Counted from the first letter of the stretch, positions 20,451 to 30,388 are shown. The stretch is 64,000 nucleotides of DNA from SIG452 sp045541975 (GCA_045541975.1 JAZQKB010000039.1:1-64000); one strand, 5' to 3'. Program-made: numbers and translations. Notes: a model not told the origin generated them from the sequence alone.

Positions 20451-21203
20451 TTATTTGCAAGCGTTAATGATGGTGGTGAAGTCTTCGCCTTTTAAGGAAG
20501 CACCGCCGATTAAGCCGCCGTCAATATTGGGCATAGCCAGTAAGCCTGCAGCATTTTTTGCATTCATGCTGCCGCCGTATAAAATTCTTACCACATCAGC
20601 AACATCTGCAGAGTACAGATCTTTTAAGCATGCACGGATAAATGCACAAACTTCTTCTGCCTGTTCATCGGTTGCGGTTTTGCCGGTACCGATTGCCCAG
20701 ATGGGTTCGTATGCAACAACCACTTTTTTTGCATCGTCTGCAGAAATTCCTGCAAATGCTTTCACAACCTGATCTTTGATTAAATCGTTGGTGATGCCTT
20801 TTTCACGGTCTTCTAATTTTTCGCCCACGCAAACTACGGGAACGATGCCTTTTTCTAAAGCTTTTACGGTTTTCTTGTTTACGGTTTCGTCAGTTTCTGC
20901 AAAATATTCTCTTCTTTCGGAGTGACCGATTACAACGTAGGTTACGCCGATATCTAATAACATATCTGCACTAACTTCACCGGTGTATGCACCGCTTTCC
21001 ATAAAGTGAAGATTCTGTGCGCCGATGTTTAATTTGGTGCCTGCTGCTGCTTTTACAGCATTCTGAATGCACACAAAGGGTACGCAAGCTAAAACATCAC
21101 AATTTGCACCGTCCACAGCACCTTTGAAGGAATTGATTAAATCCTGTGCTTCGGAAGGTTTTTTATTCATTTTCCAGTTACCTGCAATTAATTTGGTTCT
21201 CAT
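20451..21203 (-). CDS. tpiA: Triosephosphate isomerase
   Basis: 250 residues, the normal length. GNWKMNK, the electrophilic GHSERR and the catalytic AYEPIWAIGTGKTA are present, as is YGGSMN. It interconverts dihydroxyacetone phosphate and glyceraldehyde-3-phosphate. The start MRTKLIAGNWK at 21203 is chosen on family length; an extension to 21227 starts with TTG. It is 44 nt downstream of pgk. Confidence 0.97.
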   Translation of the reverse strand: MRTKLIAGNWKMNKKPSEAQDLINSFKGAVDGANCDVLACVPFVCIQNAVKAAAGTKLNIGAQNLHFMESGAYTGEVSADMLLDIGVTYVVIGHSERREYFAETDETVNKKTVKALEKGIVPVVCVGEKLEDREKGITNDLIKDQVVKAFAGISADDAKKVVVAYEPIWAIGTGKTATDEQAEEVCAFIRACLKDLYSADVADVVRILYGGSMNAKNAAGLLAMPNIDGGLIGGASLKGEDFTTIINACK

Positions 21204-21247
21204 TTTTTCAATCTCGCTTTCTATCAATTTATGCTGTACGCAGTATC

Positions 21248-22429
21248 TTATTTATCGTTTAAGCAATCAATACCGGGCAGAACGATACCTTCTAAAAATT
21301 CTAAGGAAGCGCCGCCACCAGTGGAAATGTGAGTTACTTTATCGCCAAAGCCGAACTGTTCCACAGCTGCTGCAGAATCACCGCCACCGATGATGGAGAT
21401 GGAATCGCTTGCTGCAATTGCTTCTGCTACTGCGATGGTACCTTTTGCAAAGTTGGACATTTCAAATACGCCCATGGGTCCGTTCCAGATAACGGTTTTT
21501 GCATTTTTTACAACATCGGAGAACAGTGCAATGGTGTTTGCACCGATGTCCAGGCCTTCCCAGTCTGCGGGAATTGCTTTGGAATCCACGGTTTTGAAGT
21601 TTGCATCGTTGGAGAAGCCGTCTGCAACAACGGTGTCAACAGGCAGATACATTTTCACACCTTTTGATTCTGCTTTTGCCAGTAATTCTTTTGCTAAATC
21701 CAGCTTGTCGTTTTCGCAGATGGATTTACCGATTTCATAACCCTGAGCTTTTAAGAAGGTGTATGCCATACCGCCGCCGATAATTAAAGAATCCACTTTT
21801 TCAATCAGGTTGTTGATTACGCCGATTTTATCAGAAACTTTTGCACCGCCTAAGATTGCAACGAAAGGTCTTTCAGGATTGGACAATGCTTTTCCCATGA
21901 TGTCGATTTCTTTCTGAATCAGGTAACCGCAAACTGCAGGTAAGTAATCAGCAACACCTGCGGTGGAAGCGTGTGCTCTGTGTGCGGTACCGAATGCATC
22001 GTTTACATAAACTTCAGCTAAGGATGCTAAAGCTTTTGCAAATTCGGGATCGTTCTTTTCTTCTTCTTTATGGAAACGAACGTTTTCTAAACAGATTACG
22101 TCGCCGTCTTTCATATCTGCTGCTAAAGCTTTTGCGCTGTCCCCAATTACATCTTCTGCTAATTTTACTTCTTTGCCTAAGATTTCGGATAATCTTTTGG
22201 TAACGGGAGCTAAGCTGTATTTCATATTAAATTCGCCCTTGGGACGACCCATATGAGAGCAGAGAATTACTTTTGCACCCTGACCCATTAAGTATTTGAT
22301 GGTGGGTAATGCACCGTTGATTCTGTTTTCGTCGGTGATATTTTTGTTTTCATCCAGGGGAACGTTAAAGTCACAACGAACCAGGACTTTTTTGCCTGCT
22401 ACCTGAATATCTTCAATGGTCTTTTTCAT
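21248..22429 (-). CDS. pgk: Phosphoglycerate kinase
   Basis: 393 residues. RCDFNVPLD, the HMGRPKG region, NDAFGTAHR and the C-terminal GGGDSAAA phosphate loop identify it. It produces ATP from 1,3-bisphosphoglycerate. The start at 22429 follows AGAAGGAGACAAACTCTC; the longer frame to 22498 has no ribosome binding site and would include the promoter region. It is the first gene of pgk-tpiA-gpmI-gtrA. Confidence 0.97.
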   Translation of the reverse strand: MKKTIEDIQVAGKKVLVRCDFNVPLDENKNITDENRINGALPTIKYLMGQGAKVILCSHMGRPKGEFNMKYSLAPVTKRLSEILGKEVKLAEDVIGDSAKALAADMKDGDVICLENVRFHKEEEKNDPEFAKALASLAEVYVNDAFGTAHRAHASTAGVADYLPAVCGYLIQKEIDIMGKALSNPERPFVAILGGAKVSDKIGVINNLIEKVDSLIIGGGMAYTFLKAQGYEIGKSICENDKLDLAKELLAKAESKGVKMYLPVDTVVADGFSNDANFKTVDSKAIPADWEGLDIGANTIALFSDVVKNAKTVIWNGPMGVFEMSNFAKGTIAVAEAIAASDSISIIGGGDSAAAVEQFGFGDKVTHISTGGGASLEFLEGIVLPGIDCLNDK

Positions 22430-22503
22430 GAGAGTTTGTCTCCTTCTGTTATATAATAAATTTTTATGCATGTTAGAAAAGCAGCCAAATTCTGCCATAT
22501 ACT

Positions 22504-22532
22504 ATATTACAACATTTTTTCCCGATTTTCAA
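22504..22532 (-). promoter_or_regulatory. pgk operon promoter
   Basis: Minus strand TTGAAA (22532-22527), 17 bp, TAATAT (22509-22504). Confidence 0.75.
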
Positions 22533-22647
22533 GGGGTATTTGGAAAAAAAATAAAAATTGTTATATTTTTATCAATATTTTTGGTTTTCGGAAAAAGAAT
22601 TATACAAAACCCCCGAAAAAACTCCTTGTATTTTTACAGCTTTTCTA

Positions 22648-22676
22648 TTGATTTTTTTGGAAAAATCTGCTATGAT
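22648..22676 (+). promoter_or_regulatory. Promoter of the RluA-rsmG-glycosidase run
   Basis: TTGATT, 17 bp, TATGAT; the start codon follows at 22710. No other clear promoter or terminator is visible before 29167, so this may drive all five genes. Confidence 0.75.
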
Positions 22677-22709
22677 ATAGGTATCTATTTTGATTGCTGA
22701 GAGGATACT

Positions 22710-23684
22710 ATGAGAAAATTCACCGTGAACCGCAACGATGCGGGATTACGACTTGATAAGTTCATCAAAAAAGTGCTGAAATTTGCCCCCGATTCGCTGA
22801 TTTATAAATATCTTCGGAAAAAGCGGATTAAAGTGAACGGCAAAAAGGAAGAAATCTCCTATAAGCTGACCGAAGGAGATGTGTTGGAATTTTATGTGAA
22901 TGATGAGCTGTTTTTTGATGCGAAAGAAAACGAAAATTCCTTTTTAAAAATCAAGCCCGACTTAGATATTGTGTACGAAGATGAAAATATTATGCTTCTG
23001 CATAAAAAAGTGGGGGTTGTGGTACATACCGACGAAAAGGAAAATTTTAATACCTTAATTTCTCACATCCTTGCATACCTATACAAAAAGGGTGAATATA
23101 ACCCCGACGAGGAACTTTCCTTCCGACCTGCCCTTTGTAACCGGATTGACCGAAATACCGGTGGGATTGTGATTGCCGCAAAGAATGCAGTGGCGCTGCG
23201 GGCAGTAAACGAAGCGATCAAACAAAACGAAACAGAGAAAAAGTATCTGTGTCTGGTGAGCGGATTTTTGGAAAAGAAAGAAGCCACTTTAACGGCTTAT
23301 CACTATAAAGACGAAGTAAAAAAACAGGTCTATGTGTCTGACCGAAAAAAAGACGGCTACAAGGAAATGATTACCCGCTACCGTGTGTTAAAAGAAACCA
23401 CTCTGCACGGTTGCCCCGTGTCTTTGGTGGAGGTTCACCTCATTACAGGCAGAACCCATCAGATTCGTGCCCATTTTGCCCATATCGGGCATCCTTTAAT
23501 CGGAGACGGAAAGTACGGCAAAAACGAAATCAACAAAAAATTCAATGCCAAATACCAGTACCTTTATGCCTATCGGTTCCGTTTTACCCTAAAAGACAAG
23601 GAAAATCCCCTTTATTATTTAAACGGGCGGATTTTTGAGCTTGATAAAATTCCCTTCTTAGAATGGGAAGGACTCACAAAATAA
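22710..23684 (+). CDS. RluA-family pseudouridine synthase
   Basis: 324 residues with an N-terminal S4 RNA-binding domain (RLDKFIKKVL, IKVNGKK) and a RluA catalytic domain. The catalytic Asp lies in NRIDRNTGG, where most members have HRLDRxTSG. GRTHQIRAH and HPLIGDGKYG are typical C-terminal motifs. The target is a uridine in rRNA or tRNA; which one cannot be told. GAGAGGATACT precedes the ATG. It is 13 nt upstream of rsmG. Confidence 0.9.
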   Translation: MRKFTVNRNDAGLRLDKFIKKVLKFAPDSLIYKYLRKKRIKVNGKKEEISYKLTEGDVLEFYVNDELFFDAKENENSFLKIKPDLDIVYEDENIMLLHKKVGVVVHTDEKENFNTLISHILAYLYKKGEYNPDEELSFRPALCNRIDRNTGGIVIAAKNAVALRAVNEAIKQNETEKKYLCLVSGFLEKKEATLTAYHYKDEVKKQVYVSDRKKDGYKEMITRYRVLKETTLHGCPVSLVEVHLITGRTHQIRAHFAHIGHPLIGDGKYGKNEINKKFNAKYQYLYAYRFRFTLKDKENPLYYLNGRIFELDKIPFLEWEGLTK

Positions 23685-23697
23685 GGAATGTAAAACC

Positions 23698-24402
23698 ATG
23701 TTAGAACGCTTACAAGACTATTTAAAAGAACAAAATATCATCCCGACGGACGAAATGATGAACCGCTTTCAGAAGTTCTCGGATTTGCTTCGGGAATGGA
23801 ATGAAAAAATCAACCTAACCGCCATCACCGAACCTTCGGAAATTGAGCTAAAGCACTTTATTGACAGCTTGACCATTTTGCAAACAGGAAAGGTGCAAGG
23901 CTCTGTGATTGACATTGGTTGCGGAGCGGGATTCCCTTCCTTTCCGCTAAAGATTGCCCGTCCTGATCTGGATGTGACGTTGCTGGATTCTTTGAACAAA
24001 CGAGTGCTGTTCCAGAATGAAGTCATCAAAGAATTAAACCTTACCAAAATCCAAACCGTTCATTCCCGTGGAGAAGACGGGGCCAAAAATCCCGACTTAA
24101 GAGAACAGTTTGATATTGCCACCGCAAGAGCGGTTTCGTCGCTTCCCTCTCTCATTGAATTATGTATCCCCTTTGTGAAGGTGGGCGGATATTTTATTGC
24201 CCTAAAAGGCTCCAATGTGGAAGAAGAAATTGTTTCTTCCAAAAAAGCTTTGAAAGAACTCAATGCAGAAATTGAAACGGTGCTTTCCTTCAATCTTCCC
24301 CACTCGGAAGACAAGCGAAACATCGTTGTGATTAAAAAACTGGCAAAAACCCTGCCAAAATATCCCCGCAACGCACCCAAACCTATTAAGCAACCGTTAT
24401 AA
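23698..24402 (+). CDS. rsmG: 16S rRNA m7G527 methyltransferase (RsmG/GidB)
   Basis: 234 residues. The N-terminal KFSDLLREWNEKINLTAI and the SAM site VIDIGCGAGFPSFPLKIA with LLDSLNKR are diagnostic. It methylates G527 of 16S rRNA in the 530 loop. rsmG often sits near mnmG and oriC, but here it follows an RluA-family gene and precedes sugar hydrolases. The start follows AAGGAATG. Confidence 0.95.
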   Translation: MLERLQDYLKEQNIIPTDEMMNRFQKFSDLLREWNEKINLTAITEPSEIELKHFIDSLTILQTGKVQGSVIDIGCGAGFPSFPLKIARPDLDVTLLDSLNKRVLFQNEVIKELNLTKIQTVHSRGEDGAKNPDLREQFDIATARAVSSLPSLIELCIPFVKVGGYFIALKGSNVEEEIVSSKKALKELNAEIETVLSFNLPHSEDKRNIVVIKKLAKTLPKYPRNAPKPIKQPL

Positions 24403-24417
24403 AGAAAGGGCTTTCTT

Positions 24418-25899
24418 ATGTTTATTGATATTCAAAACAGACGGGAAGTGTTCTGGGAAGATTCTATGATTATTCCTGAACACACCACCGCAGAATTAAA
24501 GCTTCATAACCCCATCAAAAAAGAACACATTCTCACCTTTGATGCTCCCTGGGAGGCAGCAGGTGTTGGCTATGTGATTACCGTGAAAGACGGCGACCTG
24601 TTCCGGATGTATTATGTGTGCGAGATTCCAGAAACCTTCGGTGTGTATTCTACCCGTGTGGTTTGTATGATGGAGTCTTGTGACGGCAGAAACTGGATTC
24701 GTCCCAATTTAGGTCTTCACGAATGCAATGGCAGCAAAGAAAACAACATTATTTTAGTAGCTCAGAAAAGCGAAACTCTGGAAGAACCCTTTGACAATTT
24801 CTTTGTGTTTATTGACGAAAATCCAGACTGCAAACCCGAAGAAAAGTTCAAAGCCCTGGCTCTTTGCCGTAACTTAGAAGAAAAAGAACGCATCCACTGG
24901 TTAAGTCCCCGGGAACTGTGGTTATACACTTCTGCTGACGGCATTCATTTTGAAAGAAACCGTCTGGTGGTGGACTCCGACTTTGTGGGACGCGGCGGAT
25001 TTGACAGCATCAACACCGCCTGGTGGGACAAAGATGATGAAAAATATCACTGCTTTGTGCGTGTGTTTATGAAAGACAGAGTCCGCGACATCAAATATAT
25101 GGAGTCTACCGATTTTCAAAACTGGTCAGAACCCATTTTGTTAAACTACGGCGAAAGCGAAGAATATGAACTATACACCAACCACATTATGAAATATTAC
25201 CGTGCGCCTCATATGTTTATCGGTTTCCCCGAACGGTATATTGAAAGACCGTCTTTAGGCAAAAACTTTGAGCAGATGAATGGCGAAGAAGGGGCGCGCT
25301 TACGAAAAGAACGTGCCGAAAATTTATCCCTTCGTATCGGTACCGCCGTAACCGAAGGCATCTTTATGTGCTCCCGTGACGGGTTAAACTGGAAACGCTA
25401 TGACGATATGTTCTTCCCCCTGCAGCAGGAACACACCCACAACTGGGCATACGGGGACTACAGTTGCCCTATGTACCCCTTGTTGGAAACTGATATGCCT
25501 GCCCCCTGGGAAGGCAAAGAAATTTCCTTCTATCTGCCCGAGGGTTCCTTCTCCCCCAATCCGCATCAATTATACCGTCACTCCATCCGTTTAGACGGGT
25601 TTGCTTCCTATCACGCAGATTACGAGGTGAAGAAAGTCACCACCAAATCCATCCTGTTCACAGGAAGTGAATTGCACCTAAATTTCTCCACTTCCGCTTT
25701 AGGCTGGATTTATGTGGATGTGTTAGACGCTAATAATAAACCTTTAGAAGAGTGGCACAGCTGCGAGCTGTTTGGAAACACTACCGACAGAACCGTGTAC
25801 TTTGGCGACAGTAAAGACGTGTCGTCTCTTCAGGGCAAAGTAATCCGTTTGCGCTTCACCATGCGACAAGCCGATATTTACTCCTACAAATTTGAATAA
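24418..25899 (+). CDS. Beta-propeller glycoside hydrolase-like protein, paralogue 1
   Basis: 493 residues, no signal peptide, so probably cytosolic. Repeated blades of the type DGDLFRMYYV, YTSADGIHFER, WWDKDDEKYHCF and CSRDGLNWKRYD resemble the five-bladed propeller of GH32/GH43-type proteins, followed by a beta-sandwich-like C-terminus. I do not see the canonical GH32 WMNDPNG or RDP motifs, so the family and catalytic residues are uncertain. AGAAAGGG precedes the ATG. It is 15 nt after rsmG and 47 nt before an equally long paralogue. Confidence 0.7.
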   Translation: MFIDIQNRREVFWEDSMIIPEHTTAELKLHNPIKKEHILTFDAPWEAAGVGYVITVKDGDLFRMYYVCEIPETFGVYSTRVVCMMESCDGRNWIRPNLGLHECNGSKENNIILVAQKSETLEEPFDNFFVFIDENPDCKPEEKFKALALCRNLEEKERIHWLSPRELWLYTSADGIHFERNRLVVDSDFVGRGGFDSINTAWWDKDDEKYHCFVRVFMKDRVRDIKYMESTDFQNWSEPILLNYGESEEYELYTNHIMKYYRAPHMFIGFPERYIERPSLGKNFEQMNGEEGARLRKERAENLSLRIGTAVTEGIFMCSRDGLNWKRYDDMFFPLQQEHTHNWAYGDYSCPMYPLLETDMPAPWEGKEISFYLPEGSFSPNPHQLYRHSIRLDGFASYHADYEVKKVTTKSILFTGSELHLNFSTSALGWIYVDVLDANNKPLEEWHSCELFGNTTDRTVYFGDSKDVSSLQGKVIRLRFTMRQADIYSYKFE

Positions 25900-25946
25900 T
25901 TCATCAAATTACTACTCATAAAAAGACAAAAAGAAAGGGACACACT

Positions 25947-27428
25947 ATGTTTATCGACATCAAAAACAGACGTGAAGTTTTCTGGGACGACTCCATGATC
26001 ATTCCCGAACACACCACTGCAGAACTGAAACTGCATCATCCCGTAAAGAAAGAATTTGCACTTGCCTTTGATGCTCCCTGGGAAGCAGCAGGCGTGGCTT
26101 ATCCCATGACGGTAAAAGACGGGGATATCTACCGGATGTATTACGTAGCCTCCCGCCCCAACATGCACGGGGCAGTTGGTACCCGTATCGTTTGTATGAT
26201 GGAATCCACCGACTATGTGCATTGGACCCGCCCCAACGTCGGGCTTCACGAATACAACGGAAGTACCGACAACAATATCATTTTGGTAAACTACAGTAAC
26301 GACGATTACGGCGAACCCTTTGATAACTTCTTCGTGTTTATTGACGAAAACCCCGACTGTTTGCCGGAAGAAAAATACAAAGCAATTGCTTTGTGCTACG
26401 ATTATCACAAACAGAACCGTACCCACTGGCTCAGTCAACGGGAAATGTGGTGCTACACTTCTCCCGACGGTATTCATTTTAAACGAAACTTTTTGGTAAT
26501 GGATTCCGACACTGCAGTCCGTGGCGGTTTTGACAGCCAGAATGTGGCATGGTGGGATAAAAATGACAAAAAATATCATTGCTTTATCCGTGTGTTTATG
26601 AAAGACCGTGTCCGCGACATCAAATATATGCACTCCACCGACTTTCACAATTGGTCGGAGCCGGTGCTGTTAAACTACGGTGACAGCGAAGAATATCAGC
26701 TCTACACCAACGAAATTATGAAATATCCCCGTGCACCCCATATGTTTATCGGGTTCCCCATGCGTTATGTGGAAAGAACCTCTTTGGGCAAAAACTTTGA
26801 ACAGATGGGTGGTGAAGAAGGTGCTCGCCTCCGTTGGGAACGTGCCGAAACCAAGGAACTCAGAATGGGTACCGCTATTACCGATTGCTTGTTCATGTGT
26901 TCCCGTGACGGTGTAAACTGGAAGCGTTACGATGAAATGTTTATCGAGCGTGAGCAGGAGCATCCCTACAACTGGTCCTACGGCGACTTTTCCACTCCCA
27001 TTTATCCTTTTATCGAAACCAAAATGCCTGCCCCCTGGGAAGGAACCGAATTTTCCTTCTTTGTGCAGGAATTTGCAGGTCCCGGTGCCCCGCCTACCCT
27101 GTATCGCCATTCTATGCGTTTAGACGGCTTTGCTTCCTACCATGCAGATTATGATGTGAAGCAGGTCACCACAAAATCCATTCTCTTTACCGGTAGTGAG
27201 CTTCACTTAAACTTCTCTACCTCTGCTTTAGGCTGGATTTATGTGGATGTGGTAGATGCCAACAACAAACCCTTAGAAGGTTGGCACAGTTGCGAACTCT
27301 TTGGCAACACCACCGACAGAACCGTGTACTTTGGTGATTCCAAAGACGTTTCTTCTTTGCAGGGCAAAGTGATCCGTCTGCGGTTTACCATGCGAAGTGC
27401 CGATATTTATTCCTACAAATTTGAGTAA
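25947..27428 (+). CDS. Beta-propeller glycoside hydrolase-like protein, paralogue 2
   Basis: Also 493 residues and colinear with its neighbour throughout. The last 107 residues differ at only 6 positions, while the DNA differs at many third positions. The N-terminal and blade regions diverge more, for example ASRPNMHG against CEIPETFG, where substrate specificity may lie. No signal peptide. AGAAAGGGACACACT precedes the ATG, and the GH20 gene follows after 21 nt. Probably acts on oligosaccharides together with the GH20 enzyme; the substrate is unknown. Confidence 0.7.
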   Translation: MFIDIKNRREVFWDDSMIIPEHTTAELKLHHPVKKEFALAFDAPWEAAGVAYPMTVKDGDIYRMYYVASRPNMHGAVGTRIVCMMESTDYVHWTRPNVGLHEYNGSTDNNIILVNYSNDDYGEPFDNFFVFIDENPDCLPEEKYKAIALCYDYHKQNRTHWLSQREMWCYTSPDGIHFKRNFLVMDSDTAVRGGFDSQNVAWWDKNDKKYHCFIRVFMKDRVRDIKYMHSTDFHNWSEPVLLNYGDSEEYQLYTNEIMKYPRAPHMFIGFPMRYVERTSLGKNFEQMGGEEGARLRWERAETKELRMGTAITDCLFMCSRDGVNWKRYDEMFIEREQEHPYNWSYGDFSTPIYPFIETKMPAPWEGTEFSFFVQEFAGPGAPPTLYRHSMRLDGFASYHADYDVKQVTTKSILFTGSELHLNFSTSALGWIYVDVVDANNKPLEGWHSCELFGNTTDRTVYFGDSKDVSSLQGKVIRLRFTMRSADIYSYKFE

Positions 27429-27449
27429 TCCAAAAAAAGGAGAAAAACC

Positions 27450-29156
27450 ATGTTGCATCTGATTCCTACTCCCAAAAAACTGGTAGAATTTCCGGCTACC
27501 ATACAGAAAAAAACGCTGTCACTCATTGGAGAATTGACTGATTCCAGATTACAGAAGGCAGTAGAAAAACTGCCCTTATCTGACGGTGGTATCCCTCTGA
27601 CTGTAACGTTCGGTACTGCTGATACCGAAGGCTACACCCTGCTCTTAACCAATGACAAAGCAGAAATTATCGGGGAAAGCGCGCAAGGTGCTTTCTACGG
27701 TATTCAAACACTCCGTCAGATTTTTACCCACGAAAATATTCCCCAGTGTTCCGTTGAGGACTGTCCCGATTTTCCCCAGCGTGGATTCTATCACGATACC
27801 ACCCGTGGAAAAGTGCCGAAGGTGGAAACCTTAAAAGGTCTCATCGACCAGATGGCATACTATAAGCTCAATTCCCTGCAGTTTTATGTGGAACATTCCT
27901 TCGATTTTAAAGAATATGCCGGCACCAAGGATAAAACCGGTTACTTCACCGCAGAAGAAATCCGTGAGCTGGATGACTACTGCTACGAAAACTTTATTGA
28001 GTTTATTCCGTCACTTTCCTGCTTCGGTCATCTGTATGAACTCTTAGAGCAGGATCAGTACAAGCACCTGCGGGAAGTGAATAATTTCACCCAGGAATAT
28101 ATGACCTGGTGGGAACGTATGGCGCATCATACCATCGACCCCTTAAATCCCGAAAGCTTTGAAGTAATTACCAGTTTAATGGACCAGTATATGCCACTGT
28201 TTCGTACCAACAAATTCAACATCTGCTGTGACGAAACCTTCGATTTGCAGATTGGCCGTCACTGGAATCTGGATGCGGGAAAGCTCTATATCGACTTTGT
28301 GAAAAAACTGGTTTCTTATCTGCAGTCCAAAGGCAAAACCGTGATGATGTGGGCAGACATTCTGCTGCACCATCCCGAAGTAATTGCCGAATTGCCCGAC
28401 GGTATTGAATACTTAAACTGGTGGTATGAACCCGAAATTCACGAAAATGATATTGCTCTGTTTGAAACCATGAAAAAACCCCAGATTGTCTGCCCCGCTA
28501 CCTGGAGCTGGGAAGGCGTTGTGGAATGGGTGGAAAAAGAAGAGAAAAACATCTGCAATATGATTGATGCAGGATACCGTCACGGTGCCTGCGGTGTATT
28601 AACCACCAACTGGGGTGACTTCGGAAACCCCTGCACCATTGAGCTTTCTCTCTACGGTTTGGTATTAGGCGGTGCAAAAAGCTGGACTGTGACCACCGAA
28701 CCTACCGACAGCTTTAAAGCAGATGTGAACCACTTGCTCTATGAAAACGAAAAAGGTTATCACTATTTAAGAACCTTAAGTGATGCTCAGTGGGAAATCC
28801 GCTTCACCTTTATCGCAAATTCCTATTCCAACACCTTATTTGAAAAGAAACGCCCCGTGGAAATTCCGTCTTTTGAAAGAATCAAAGAAATTCAGGCTTC
28901 CTGCAAACAGGTAATGGACGAATTATCCAAAGAAACCTGGACCAAGGATGAATTTCGTAAACAGATGCTGATTTCCGCAGAAGGAATCGCCGTGATGGCA
29001 GAACTCCTCGCCAAGGTGGCAGGCTACCCCGTAGAACGCATCACCGATACCGCTAAATGGTTGGAAAAATTCTCAGCAGACTGGCTCAAAAAGAACAAAC
29101 AAAGCGAATTAGATGCTGTAAAAGACATCTTCTTGGTATTGGAAAACAACTATTAA
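27450..29156 (+). CDS. GH20 beta-N-acetylhexosaminidase, cytosolic
   Basis: 568 residues: an N-terminal GH20b-like domain (IPTPKKLVEF, YTLLLTNDKAEIIG, GAFYGIQTLRQI) and a TIM barrel starting at RGFYHDTTRGKVP. The catalytic Asp-Glu pair is in NICCDETFD (about residues 261-262), and the C-terminal NWWYEP and TTNWGDFG loops fit. No signal peptide or anchor, so it probably acts on imported GlcNAc- or GalNAc-containing oligosaccharides. It ends the run that starts with the RluA gene. AAAAAAGGAGAAAAACC precedes the ATG. Confidence 0.9.
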   Translation: MLHLIPTPKKLVEFPATIQKKTLSLIGELTDSRLQKAVEKLPLSDGGIPLTVTFGTADTEGYTLLLTNDKAEIIGESAQGAFYGIQTLRQIFTHENIPQCSVEDCPDFPQRGFYHDTTRGKVPKVETLKGLIDQMAYYKLNSLQFYVEHSFDFKEYAGTKDKTGYFTAEEIRELDDYCYENFIEFIPSLSCFGHLYELLEQDQYKHLREVNNFTQEYMTWWERMAHHTIDPLNPESFEVITSLMDQYMPLFRTNKFNICCDETFDLQIGRHWNLDAGKLYIDFVKKLVSYLQSKGKTVMMWADILLHHPEVIAELPDGIEYLNWWYEPEIHENDIALFETMKKPQIVCPATWSWEGVVEWVEKEEKNICNMIDAGYRHGACGVLTTNWGDFGNPCTIELSLYGLVLGGAKSWTVTTEPTDSFKADVNHLLYENEKGYHYLRTLSDAQWEIRFTFIANSYSNTLFEKKRPVEIPSFERIKEIQASCKQVMDELSKETWTKDEFRKQMLISAEGIAVMAELLAKVAGYPVERITDTAKWLEKFSADWLKKNKQSELDAVKDIFLVLENNY

Positions 29157-29166
29157 ATATAATAAG

Positions 29167-29206
29167 AAAAAGCACTTGCTTCGTTTAGCGTTGCAAGTGC
29201 TTTTTG
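29167..29206 (+). terminator. Terminator after the GH20 gene
   Basis: AAAAAGCACTTGC and GCAAGTGCTTTTT (29167-29205), 13-bp stem. Its sequence closely resembles the terminator at 32201-32240. Confidence 0.85.
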
Positions 29207-29304
29207 TTGGTTAGGTTACCTCCGAATTTCTCAAGGATAACTTAAGAGTTAACTTTTTAAAATCACCATCGAAAATTTAGATGGCAAACATCAAAAACGC
29301 TCGT

Positions 29305-29333
29305 TTGACTAATGATGAGAAATCATATATACT
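29305..29333 (+). promoter_or_regulatory. Promoter of the ABC importer operon
   Basis: TTGACT, 17 bp, TATACT. The spacer contains a short inverted repeat, ATGAT-GAGAA-ATCAT (29312-29326), a possible operator. Confidence 0.75.
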
Positions 29334-29401
29334 GAATTACAGAAAAAACAAGAACTTAAGAAATTCGAGTTTTGTAAATTTTTATGTAAGGAGTTTTTCT
29401 T

Positions 29402-30373
29402 ATGAAAAAGTTAGTATCTCTCTTATTGGCACTGGTAATGTGCGTAGGTTGTTTATCCCTCACCGGCTGTTCCGGTACAACTACTTCCGATGCGAAGTAT
29501 AAAATCGGTATTGTTCAGCTGGTTGAACACGTGGCGCTGGATGCTGCAACAGAAGGCTTTATGCAGGCAGTCATCGACGGGTTGGGTGAAGACGCTGTAA
29601 GCTTTGATGTTCAAAACGGTCAGAACGATCCCAACACCTGCTCCACCATTGCAAACCAGTTTGTTTCCAACAACGTGGATTTAATTATGGCAAATGCAAC
29701 TCCTGCTCTGCAGGCAGCCTCTGCAGCAACAGGCGATATTCCGATTCTGGGTACTTCCGTAACTGAATACGGCGTAGCTTTGGAAATCAAAAATTTTGAC
29801 GGAACCGTTGGCGGAAACATTTCCGGTACCTCCGACCTTGCACCCCTGGATAAACAGGCAGAAATGATTCTCCAGTGGTGCCCGGATGCACAGGAAGTTG
29901 GTTTGCTTTACTGCTCCAAAGAAGCAAACAGCCAGTATCAGGTAGATGTGGTGAAAGCAGAACTGGAAGCAAAAGGCATCACCGCTACCTTATATCCCTT
30001 CACCGATTCCAACGACCTGGCTCAGATTTGCACCACAGCAGCAGATAAGAGCGATGTGATTTATGTTCCCACCGATAACACCGTAGCAGAAAATACCGGT
30101 ATCATTGATAACATCTGCGAACCCAAAAAGGTTCCCGTTATCGCCGGAGAAGAAGGTATCTGTGCCGGTTGCGGTGTTGCAACCCTTTCTATCAGCTACT
30201 ATGACCTTGGTTACACAACCGGTAAAATGGCAGTGAAAATTTTAAAAGACGGTGCTGATATTTCCACAATGCCTATTGAATATGCAGAAAATCAGACCCC
30301 CAAATATAATAAACAGAATTGTGAAGCATTAGGTATTACACCTTTAGAAGGATACGTTGCTATCGAAAATTAA
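29402..30373 (+). CDS. ABC transporter substrate-binding lipoprotein (TrpX-like)
   Basis: 323 residues. The N-terminus MKKLVSLLLALVMCVG with lipobox LTGC (Cys about 23) marks a lipoprotein. The mature part (KIGIVQLVEHVALD, GTSVTEYG, GLLYCSKEANSQYQ, PVIAGEEGICAGCG) matches the ABC_sub_bind family that includes streptococcal TrpX. Family members bind tryptophan, tyrosine or other aromatic ligands; the ligand here is not determined. It is followed by a hairpin and then by permease and ATPase genes. Confidence 0.9.
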   Translation: MKKLVSLLLALVMCVGCLSLTGCSGTTTSDAKYKIGIVQLVEHVALDAATEGFMQAVIDGLGEDAVSFDVQNGQNDPNTCSTIANQFVSNNVDLIMANATPALQAASAATGDIPILGTSVTEYGVALEIKNFDGTVGGNISGTSDLAPLDKQAEMILQWCPDAQEVGLLYCSKEANSQYQVDVVKAELEAKGITATLYPFTDSNDLAQICTTAADKSDVIYVPTDNTVAENTGIIDNICEPKKVPVIAGEEGICAGCGVATLSISYYDLGYTTGKMAVKILKDGADISTMPIEYAENQTPKYNKQNCEALGITPLEGYVAIEN

Positions 30374-30388
30374 TCGTTTCGCACAGTT

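Noticed and set aside
29281..29502. A 73-codon open frame ahead of the ABC binding protein gene
   Set aside because: It contains the operon promoter and overlaps the lipoprotein start in another frame; no ribosome binding site.
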